A stretch of DNA of 64,000 nucleotides from Campylobacter sp. TTU_617 (GTDB lineage: Bacteria > Campylobacterota > Campylobacteria > Campylobacterales > Campylobacteraceae). Below, in pieces: positions 57,249 through 64,000 of the stretch. Position numbers and translations under genes: made by a program. The stretch lies in assembly GCF_016599045.1 (NCBI RefSeq), contig NZ_JAENKV010000001.1, positions 62,001 to 126,000 of the forward strand, in the 5' to 3' direction. Below the pieces are notes generated by a model that had not been told where the DNA came from, made no database searches, and worked only from the letters and a program-made list of their open reading frames with translations. How positions within the stretch are numbered: the first letter of the stretch is position 1; each line of letters opens with the position of its first letter.

Positions 57249-58624
57249 TGGAACTTAATAAATTAAGACAAAAACTAAAAAATGAAAATTTAAATTCCAT
57301 CTTTGGAGAAATTACAAAAATTTCTGCTACAAGTATAGAGATTAAAGGACTAAAAACTGGGATTGGGGATATTATAAAACTTGTCTCAAATGAAAATGAA
57401 CAACTCCAAACTTTGGCTATGGTGGTAGAAATTAAAGATAAATTTAGCTATTTGAGTCCTTTTAGCTTTATAGAAGGTTTTAAAATAGGAGATCGTGCAT
57501 TTTTAAGTGATGCAGGAATGCAAATTGGGGTAAGCGATGAACTTTTAGGACGCGTTGTAGATCCTTTTATGAGACCTAAAGATGGTAAAGGTGCTATTGA
57601 GGCAAGTAAATTTATGCCTATAATGAGAGCTCCTATTGATGCAATGAAAAGAGGACTTATAGAAGAAGTTTTTCCTGTTGGAGTTAAAACTATTGATGCG
57701 CTTTTAACTTGCGGAGTAGGACAAAAATTAGGGATTTTTGCAGGAAGTGGTGTTGGTAAATCTACTCTTATGGGTATGATAGTTAAAAACTCTAAGGCTC
57801 CTATAAAAGTTGTAGCTCTTATTGGAGAAAGAGGGCGTGAAATTCCTGAATTCATCCAAAAAAACTTAGGTGGAAAATTAGATGATACAGTTATAATCGT
57901 TGCAACAAGTGATGATAGTGCTCTAATGAGAAAATATGGAGCCTTTTGTGCTATGAGTGTAGCAGAATATTTTAAAGAACAAGGAAAAGATGTTCTTTTT
58001 ATTATGGATAGTGTAACACGTTTTGCTATGGCACAAAGAGAAATTGGTTTAGCATTAGGAGAACCACCTACAACTAAAGGTTATCCTCCAAGTGTTTTAA
58101 GTTTATTACCCCAACTTATGGAAAGAGCTGGAAAAGAAGAAGGCAAAGGCACAATAACGGCTTTTTTTACCGTTCTTGTTGATGGAGATGATATGAGTGA
58201 TCCTATAGCTGATCAAAGCAGATCTATACTTGATGGACATATAGTATTAAGTAGAGAATTAACTGATTTTGGTATCTATCCTCCCATTAATATACAAAAT
58301 TCAGCTTCAAGGGTTATGGGTGATATAATCACAAATGAACATAAGCTTTTAGCAAGAAAATTTAAAAGATTAAATTCACTACTTAAAGAAAATGAAGTTT
58401 TACTCCGCATTGGAGCTTATCAAAAAGGAAGCGACAAAGAACTTGATGAAGCTATAGCCAAAAAAGAATTTATGCAAAATTTTCTAGGACAAAATCCTGA
58501 AGAAAGTTTTGAATTTAATAACACTATAGAACTTTTAAAACAAATAGACACACCTATAAATACTCCTAATAATCAAAATCTTGGTAGTTCAAATGCAACC
58601 TTACCAAATCCTAATCAAAAATAA
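57248..58624 (+). CDS. fliI: Flagellum-specific ATPase FliI
   Basis: A 458-residue ATPase of the flagellar type III export system, an F1-beta-like hexamer. It has Walker A FAGSGVGKSTLMG, Walker B VLFIMDSVTRFAMAQREIGLALGEPP and the ring motif DDMSDPIADQSRSILDGHI. The C-terminus is Asn/Pro-rich, slightly divergent from relatives. Coupled to folE by a TAATG overlap. It is the last core gene before the T6SS island. Confidence 0.97.
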   Translation: MELNKLRQKLKNENLNSIFGEITKISATSIEIKGLKTGIGDIIKLVSNENEQLQTLAMVVEIKDKFSYLSPFSFIEGFKIGDRAFLSDAGMQIGVSDELLGRVVDPFMRPKDGKGAIEASKFMPIMRAPIDAMKRGLIEEVFPVGVKTIDALLTCGVGQKLGIFAGSGVGKSTLMGMIVKNSKAPIKVVALIGERGREIPEFIQKNLGGKLDDTVIIVATSDDSALMRKYGAFCAMSVAEYFKEQGKDVLFIMDSVTRFAMAQREIGLALGEPPTTKGYPPSVLSLLPQLMERAGKEEGKGTITAFFTVLVDGDDMSDPIADQSRSILDGHIVLSRELTDFGIYPPINIQNSASRVMGDIITNEHKLLARKFKRLNSLLKENEVLLRIGAYQKGSDKELDEAIAKKEFMQNFLGQNPEESFEFNNTIELLKQIDTPINTPNNQNLGSSNATLPNPNQK

Positions 58625-58627
58625 TTT

Positions 58628-59869
58628 TTAATTTTGGTGTAAAATTTTATGTGCATTTAAAGCTTGGAATAAATCACTATCATTAACCCAAATAAGTTTT
58701 TCATTTATAGAACAATCCCATTCTAAAGGCAAAGCTTTTAAAGTATTTTTAAAAAGAAATTTTTCCCAGTATTTTTTTATCTGCTCATCTTCTTTTTCAT
58801 ATAATTGTAAAATATCTCCCTCATAAACATAATCTTCCCACTCTACAAAAGGAACTAATTTAATAAAATCACTTTCATATTTTTGAGAAAGTATGCCTTT
58901 GGAATCTATATCATTTAAATCTTGTTGATAATTTTTAATAAGAATATTCATTCTAGCTTCTAAAAGATCATCTTTATCCAATAAAGATAATATTTCTTTA
59001 GAATAATAATTAATGAAAAAATTTTTTCCATATTCATTAATAGTATCAATCATTGTATCCTTATAAATAATATCTTTAAAATTTTGCAAATAAGGATTTA
59101 AGATATTATTTTTAGAATTAATAGTGTAATCATATCCAGAAAAAAAATAAGTAAAATCCATAAAAGCATAATCAGCATTCATTCCATTGCAAAGTAATAA
59201 AAATATATCTTTAAGTTCTTCTAAAATTTTATTTTTATTGCTTATTTGGTCATTGTTATTTTTATGAAAAAAATTATTTTTAAATTTTGCATCATAATTT
59301 TCAATAAGATAGTCAAGTAATTGCTGTGTAATATTATAATTTAACGCCAAACAAGAATTAAAATAAATATCACTTGAATTAAAAAATGGAGGTAAATTTC
59401 TCTCTAAAATGAAAGTATTAATTTCACTTTGAGAAAAATTTTTTCCATTGGCATTCCAAAAAGGAAAATGGGGAGAAAAATTATATAAACTCCCTATTTT
59501 TAAGTATTTATTTTGAAATTTTTTGTAAAGATTAAATTTGCTTTGATCTTGACATAATCTATCATAAATTTTAATATAAGCTTTTTCATTAAAACTAAAA
59601 AAATCATCCTCTTTATGTAAATTAATACCCTTAAATTTATCAATGCTAAAATATGAATTTAATTTCATTAAAGTATTTAATATTTTTTCTAAATTAATAT
59701 TATAAAACTTTCCTAAATTTTGATTTTTAAAGTCAAACCATTCTTTCATATCAAAGCGATGAGAATCTAAACTCCAAGCCTTGAGATTCTTATCATCACT
59801 AAAAGAATTTTTTGAAAAAAACAAAAAAGAAATTTGATTACTTGTTTGAAATTCTTCTAAATATTTCAT
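58628..59869 (-). CDS. Unrecognised protein, last gene of T6SS vgrG operon
   Basis: A 413-residue soluble, Asp/Lys/aromatic-rich protein with no domain, signal or membrane segment I recognise. The ATG is preferred to a TTG directly before it. It lies six bases after the ankyrin gene stop, so it is co-translated with the island. Possible roles, from context only, are an immunity protein, an adaptor or chaperone for an effector, or a second effector. Its end stands four bases from the fliI stop. Confidence 0.6.
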   Translation of the reverse strand: MKYLEEFQTSNQISFLFFSKNSFSDDKNLKAWSLDSHRFDMKEWFDFKNQNLGKFYNINLEKILNTLMKLNSYFSIDKFKGINLHKEDDFFSFNEKAYIKIYDRLCQDQSKFNLYKKFQNKYLKIGSLYNFSPHFPFWNANGKNFSQSEINTFILERNLPPFFNSSDIYFNSCLALNYNITQQLLDYLIENYDAKFKNNFFHKNNNDQISNKNKILEELKDIFLLLCNGMNADYAFMDFTYFFSGYDYTINSKNNILNPYLQNFKDIIYKDTMIDTINEYGKNFFINYYSKEILSLLDKDDLLEARMNILIKNYQQDLNDIDSKGILSQKYESDFIKLVPFVEWEDYVYEGDILQLYEKEDEQIKKYWEKFLFKNTLKALPLEWDCSINEKLIWVNDSDLFQALNAHKILHQN

Positions 59870-59875
59870 CAATAA

Positions 59876-60814
59876 TTAACTTTTATTTTTAATTTCTTTA
59901 ATAAATTTATCATTGATTATTCTAGCTATATTCATCATATCTTCACGTGTTAAATCCTCTTCTTTAATGCCTTTATTTTTTATATATTCATCTTGAAATT
60001 TAAAGATTTCATTTTCCATTTTCTTTTGACTTTTAGCTCCAAATTCTAATAGAATTTTTTTGACTTTAGAAATTTGACAAACCTCTATTATAGAAGTTAA
60101 TCTTGGCCAACGCACATGATTTGGATTTGCTCCAAGTTCTAATAAAACTTTTATAGTATTATAATTTTGCTCATCATTGCTTTCTACAATAGACATTAAA
60201 GGGGTTGATCCTGCAAAATAAAATTCTTCTTCATATTCTTTAGATTTTTCATTAAATTTTTGATAAATCTGACTTTGTATTTCTAAGTTTGCTCCATATT
60301 TTAATGCAAGTTTTATTTCATCAATTTCTCCTCTTATAGCCCAATCATGCAAAATACTATCTCCTAAGTGATTAAAAACATTAAATGTTGCTCCTTTTTG
60401 AATAAAATATTTTATCACTTTTTCATCAAGCCCTATTTGATCCATATAAAAAGTTAAAGCATTATAATTATCTTTTGTATGTTCAAATTTAAAATTAGGA
60501 TTTATGCCACAAATATCTATAAGATAATCTAATAATTTCGTATCTTTTCCTTGCTCTATAGATCCAGCAGCGGCATTAGCAAGAGTATTGTCACAAAAGA
60601 ATAAAGGAGTTTTTATACCCTCTTCTTCGCATAATAATTCATAAAAACTTTGCTTTATAGGATAATCTTTTAAGAAATTGACTGTTTTTTCAAAATCATT
60701 TGCAAAAACCAAATCACAAAGCTCATCTCTTAAATCATCTATTTCTTTATCGCTTAGAGCACTAATTCTTTCTCTAGCCTCTAATTCTCGTTTAGATATT
60801 TCTTTAATGCTCAC
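59876..60814 (-). CDS. Ankyrin-repeat protein, candidate T6SS immunity protein
   Basis: A 312-residue cytoplasmic protein. Three to four ankyrin repeats lie in about residues 118-260, seen as KVIKYFIQKGATFN, IDEIKLALKYGANLE, STPLMSIVESNDE with IKVLLELGANPN, and VKKILLEFGA. The N-terminal 60 residues are acidic and helical. The start codon is GTG with AAGGAG upstream. It sits nine bases after the nuclease-like gene. Ankyrin proteins in this slot often bind and block a toxin. The immunity role is inferred from position. Confidence 0.75.
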   Translation of the reverse strand: MSIKEISKRELEARERISALSDKEIDDLRDELCDLVFANDFEKTVNFLKDYPIKQSFYELLCEEEGIKTPLFFCDNTLANAAAGSIEQGKDTKLLDYLIDICGINPNFKFEHTKDNYNALTFYMDQIGLDEKVIKYFIQKGATFNVFNHLGDSILHDWAIRGEIDEIKLALKYGANLEIQSQIYQKFNEKSKEYEEEFYFAGSTPLMSIVESNDEQNYNTIKVLLELGANPNHVRWPRLTSIIEVCQISKVKKILLEFGAKSQKKMENEIFKFQDEYIKNKGIKEEDLTREDMMNIARIINDKFIKEIKNKS

Positions 60815-60823
60815 ACATACTCC

Positions 60824-62476
60824 TTATCTTGGTATTTGCAATTGTTGATCTTTATTTAGCTCATCTTCTATGCTTAATGGATCGTTTAAATTTAGTCTTT
60901 TAATTACTATTTTATTTGGAGCATTATTTTTTAAATGATCTAAATAAAGTTCTTTAAAAATAGTTTTTATACTTCTATGCATATGTCTATGATAAATAAA
61001 ACCTTTTCTACTTCCCAAATCTCCTTTTATAAAAACTCTAAGATTTAAAAAAGAAAAATTAGGATTTTCTTTTTTTAGCTTGTTAATGATTTTTTCATTT
61101 TTTTCTTTATCAATAGCTATACTATCACTTAATTTTGTATAATGATTACACAAAAATATATAATCAAGCTCGTATTCTTGTGCAAGTTTTAATTCAAAAC
61201 TTATTTGCTCTGTTAAATCTTGTTTTTGAACATTTTTAACTTCTATAATACTTCTTTTATCATTTACTACAACTAAAAAATCAGGAATGGTAAAGTTGTA
61301 ACTATTTTGATTAAAATTTGCATCAAATTTTCTTCTATTTGAAATATATCTTGTAGATCCTTTACTAAATAGCATAGAAGCTGCATATTCGCCTAATTCT
61401 CCTATGTCTTTTGGATTGGGATTTTTTTCTTTTAAGGAATTACTTTTAAATTTTTTAACTTTTTTTTGGGTTTTGGATTCCTTTTTTTCTTCATAATCTT
61501 TTATTTTTTTATCAAAACTTTTAGCATACTCATATTTTCCCATTTGAGAACTCTCTCTTGCACTTTTAAATTTTTTCTTACTTATTACTTTTTTTAGCAT
61601 ATCTACATTATAAATTTTATCTTTATTAATGCTATCAAAAAGTTCCTCTTGTCTTTTTTTAGCATAAATTAATATACCTTCTCTTTGTTGCTTTTTAATC
61701 TCTTCTTGTGAAAGATTTTCTTCTCCATTTAAAACAGCTAAAAATTCTTTTGGACTTTGAAGATTTAAAGCATCATTTTGAATTTGAGCTATTTTTCTTT
61801 GAAAGGTTAATGTTTTTTCTTTTATTTTCCTAAGCTCTGTTAAAATAATAGCCCTATCTTCTAAAGGAATAGGATCAAAAACAAAACCTCTTTTATTTTT
61901 TTGTTTAGGAATTAATCTCACAACTAAACTTCTAATACCTTTTTCAAATTGTTCTGTTAAAAAACTAGCAGGAATAGTAACTTTACCATCTTTTATTTCA
62001 AAACTTCTAATTTCTTTTTCTTCTTTAGTGTATCTATCATAAAAAATATCAAATTCATCACCTTCATCAAATCTTGATTTTAAATTACCTAGCTTTTTTT
62101 CTTCAAAATTATGATTTAATGATGCATCATTTATTTGAGAGTCTATATTTTTTTCATATTTAGCAATATCTTTAAAATCTATATCTATATTTGCATCGTC
62201 TTTAACCTCTATAGAATCTTGCTTATAAAGTTCCATCTCTTTTAAAAAAATACTACTTCCATCTTTTTTATTAAATTCTAATTCTTTTATTTTTTTTAAA
62301 TCTGCATTTTTTCCTTTTTTTCTTTTTTGTGAAGGTTCTTTTACTTGTATTTCTTTTTCTTTAACTAAAAAATGCTTAGGTTCATAAAAAGCAAGTTTAC
62401 AATTTGACAATATAAAAACTTTTCGAAATTCTTTAACCAAAAAAACAATATCATTAAATTTTATAAGTTCAGGCAT
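60824..62476 (-). CDS. Putative T6SS nuclease effector, PD-(D/E)xK type
   Basis: A 550-residue lysine-rich protein encoded 13 bases after vgrG. The C-terminal region (about 355-510) has a PD-(D/E)xK-type nuclease signature: GELGEY (Glu360 and Glu363), IPDFLVV (Asp399) and SIIEVKNV (Glu412-x-Lys414), with a following FLCNHY strand. This resembles the Tox-REase families of polymorphic toxins. I recall Tox-REase-7-like genes reported in C. jejuni T6SS clusters. Residues 1-200 may dock to VgrG, with a charged linker at 200-355. There is no signal peptide, as expected for T6SS cargo. DNA cleavage is unproven. Confidence 0.75.
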   Translation of the reverse strand: MPELIKFNDIVFLVKEFRKVFILSNCKLAFYEPKHFLVKEKEIQVKEPSQKRKKGKNADLKKIKELEFNKKDGSSIFLKEMELYKQDSIEVKDDANIDIDFKDIAKYEKNIDSQINDASLNHNFEEKKLGNLKSRFDEGDEFDIFYDRYTKEEKEIRSFEIKDGKVTIPASFLTEQFEKGIRSLVVRLIPKQKNKRGFVFDPIPLEDRAIILTELRKIKEKTLTFQRKIAQIQNDALNLQSPKEFLAVLNGEENLSQEEIKKQQREGILIYAKKRQEELFDSINKDKIYNVDMLKKVISKKKFKSARESSQMGKYEYAKSFDKKIKDYEEKKESKTQKKVKKFKSNSLKEKNPNPKDIGELGEYAASMLFSKGSTRYISNRRKFDANFNQNSYNFTIPDFLVVVNDKRSIIEVKNVQKQDLTEQISFELKLAQEYELDYIFLCNHYTKLSDSIAIDKEKNEKIINKLKKENPNFSFLNLRVFIKGDLGSRKGFIYHRHMHRSIKTIFKELYLDHLKNNAPNKIVIKRLNLNDPLSIEDELNKDQQLQIPR

Positions 62477-62489
62477 AAATATTTCCTAT

Positions 62490-64000
62490 TTATTCAATTC
62501 TTAAATCTCCGCCTTTGATTCTAAGTCCATTAGAATCTATAATTACCTCTACCCCATCTACTTTTATAATAACTTCTTTTTTAGTATGAATAATTGCAGA
62601 ACCACTTTCTATTTGTGTTACAGCTTTTTTCTTTGCGACTATAATATTTTCTTCATTAGCCAAAAAATTAACAAAATCAGCATTAAAAGAACAATTTTTA
62701 TCCGTTCTAAAACCTAAAGAATCTTCAGCTTGAATTTGTAAATTTTCCTTGCTTAATAAAACTATATCTTTAGAAGAGTCTATTTTTATGCCATCTTTAA
62801 CCCTAAGAGTATAAGAACCTTCAATCGTTTCATTTTTATTATTTCCTACTCTTTGTATATAATCATTTGAAATATCTTTTTCAAAATTATTCTTTATCTC
62901 TACTTTTTTATCATTACCTATATATTCTTCACAATCCTGACCTATATTAACTTTATGAGTTACACCTACATTTAAAGTATTACTAAGCCCTACATTGGTA
63001 TCTTTTGAAAGTAAAGTATTTTCTAAATATTCTGCTCCAACATTAACATTTTTAAAACCAGCAATATTTTGCATATGTCCTAAAATAATAAATTCACTAA
63101 ACAAACCACCAATTTCTGAAGTTTTATTGTTTTTTATAACTTGCTCACGATTGTTGGTAATTTCTTCTTTATAATCTTTTTGTGCTAAAAGATAAATTTC
63201 TTCTTTTCCAGCTTCATTTTTAAAAGTTAATTCATTTCTCTCATAAGATTTTAAATTTTCTTGCCCCAAGGTTGAATTAGATATAGTTAAAAAATGATTA
63301 TTTGTATAATTTAAGGCATAATCTTTATTTTCTTGTATATTAAGCTCAGGTAATCCTTCATATCTCATTAATGGAATTTGTTTTAAATAATTTAAAGTAT
63401 TATTAGCAATTTCTCTTTTAAATTTAGGATAAGAATAAAGTGGTAAAGCATTATTTTCATTATAAAAACTTCCACTTACAAAAGGCTTATCGATATCATT
63501 TTCCAAAAATGAAATTAATACCTCATCTCCAACTCTTGGTATCCTAAAAAACCCAGAATGACTTGAGGCTATAGGGGAACTTATTCTTAGAAAGCAGCTA
63601 TGATGATATAAATTTTCTTTTTTATCAATTGCTTCTTGATTAATAAAAGCATCAAATCTTACTTTTACTCGACCATATTTATCTGTAAAAATTAAATTAC
63701 TTTCATTTGAAATTTCATTATTTTGACCTATAACTATTCCTTTTGTTTGACTAGGTGCTTTAGGTTTTGGCTTAAAACTTGGTGTATATGTTATATGGCT
63801 TGGTAAAAAAGTGATTATATTAAAATAAGATTTTGTAAATTGCAAATCTTTAATTTCTTGCTTATCATTTGTATTTATAGAATTAGCCAAAATTGCATCA
63901 TCAACTAAATATTGCTCTAATTTTATAATAACAAAATCTTTTTTTTCGCTTTTTAGGTCTCTTGTAAATGAAGGGTTAAAATTTATATTGATACTATCAT
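62490..64000 (-). CDS. vgrG: T6SS spike protein VgrG (TssI), C-terminal part (partial at window end)
   Basis: The frame stays open to the last base, so the TTG at 63890 is internal and the start lies outside. About 503 residues are visible. The gp5-like OB region is clear (GRVKVRFDAF, FFRIPRVGDEVLISFLENDIDKPFVSGSFYNENNALP), followed by a beta-helical repeat part rich in Asn/Ile (KDTNVGLSNTLNVGVTHKVNIG). The protein ends after this needle (GLRIKGGDLRIE), so there is no extra effector domain on VgrG itself. Cargo is presumably the downstream protein. Confidence 0.9.
   Translation of the reverse strand, partial: DSININFNPSFTRDLKSEKKDFVIIKLEQYLVDDAILANSINTNDKQEIKDLQFTKSYFNIITFLPSHITYTPSFKPKPKAPSQTKGIVIGQNNEISNESNLIFTDKYGRVKVRFDAFINQEAIDKKENLYHHSCFLRISSPIASSHSGFFRIPRVGDEVLISFLENDIDKPFVSGSFYNENNALPLYSYPKFKREIANNTLNYLKQIPLMRYEGLPELNIQENKDYALNYTNNHFLTISNSTLGQENLKSYERNELTFKNEAGKEEIYLLAQKDYKEEITNNREQVIKNNKTSEIGGLFSEFIILGHMQNIAGFKNVNVGAEYLENTLLSKDTNVGLSNTLNVGVTHKVNIGQDCEEYIGNDKKVEIKNNFEKDISNDYIQRVGNNKNETIEGSYTLRVKDGIKIDSSKDIVLLSKENLQIQAEDSLGFRTDKNCSFNADFVNFLANEENIIVAKKKAVTQIESGSAIIHTKKEVIIKVDGVEVIIDSNGLRIKGGDLRIE

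Noticed and set aside
60824-62476. Rhs-type or colicin-like toxin
   Set aside because: No YD repeats, no PAAR and no signal peptide; only the C-terminal nuclease-like signature is seen.
63888-63890. TTG as the true start of vgrG
   Set aside because: The frame is open to the window edge and the N-terminal VgrG domain would be missing, so it is an internal codon.

Overview
The window is a very AT-rich, gene-dense bacterial chromosome segment from an Epsilonproteobacterium. Almost every protein matches one I know from Campylobacter jejuni, including PycA, Bpt, the TsdA tetrathionate reductase, the AstA arylsulfotransferase with its Dsb pair, XerH, SdaA/SdaC, tandem NhaA, FlhA and FliI. Gene order differs from the C. 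jejuni NCTC 11168 order as I remember it: short syntenic blocks are preserved internally but joined differently. I read this as a Campylobacter of the thermotolerant jejuni/coli-like clade. The species cannot be fixed from the sequence alone. I saw no rRNA, tRNA, CRISPR array or insertion sequence.

Layout. 1-2130: the 3' part of the fused cytochrome c maturation gene ccsBA and a small membrane protein. 2125-4301 (minus): murG and an ftsW-type SEDS gene. 4457-7638: pycA, a small charged protein, the N-end rule transferase bpt and a J-domain protein. 7639-14040: a division block with ftsZ, ftsA and a PpiD/SurA-like chaperone on minus, then rsmH and a likely ftsL on plus. 14230-18806: an Rrf2 regulator overlapping flhA, a DHH phosphoesterase, two small proteins and a 42-residue minus-strand gene with a GTG start. 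18959-23341: an electron-transfer and redox patch with tsdA and the convergent dsbA-dsbB-astA operon. 23342-23884 is non-coding. 23885-28303: xerH, a pabB-pabC fusion, pabA, yaaA and a small membrane protein. 28287-35669: an iron-sulfur oxidoreductase, hemN and hemB, then ribA, rsmG, and a YeiH-type exporter divergent from a LysR regulator. 35731-40053: murA, moeA, a MogA-type gene and corA. 40189-43299: a DUF411 protein and the serine-use operon sdaC-sdaA. 43454-47995: map, murI, an NlpC/P60 lipoprotein, two tandem nhaA genes and a YjfB-family motility protein. 48048-58624: a kinase-phosphatase-like protein, terC, purN, nnr, a NYN-LOTUS protein, comM, def, clpP, tig, folE and fliI. 58628-64000 (minus): an accessory type VI secretion island.

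The T6SS island is the most distinctive part. It holds the C-terminal part of a VgrG spike, a protein whose C-terminal domain carries a PD-(D/E)xK nuclease signature (a probable nuclease effector), an ankyrin-repeat protein (candidate immunity protein) and an unrecognised 413-residue protein. The gaps are 6 to 13 nt, so it looks like one operon. It sits directly against the 3' end of fliI.

Operons are very tight, with many ATGA or TAATG overlaps, and several starts are TTG or GTG. Where a longer reading frame ran past a good ribosome binding site I moved the start downstream (dnaJ-like, ppiD-like, dsbA, pabB, pabA, hemB, sdaA, sdaC, folE). Locus names such as Cj1035c are from memory and were not checked by search.
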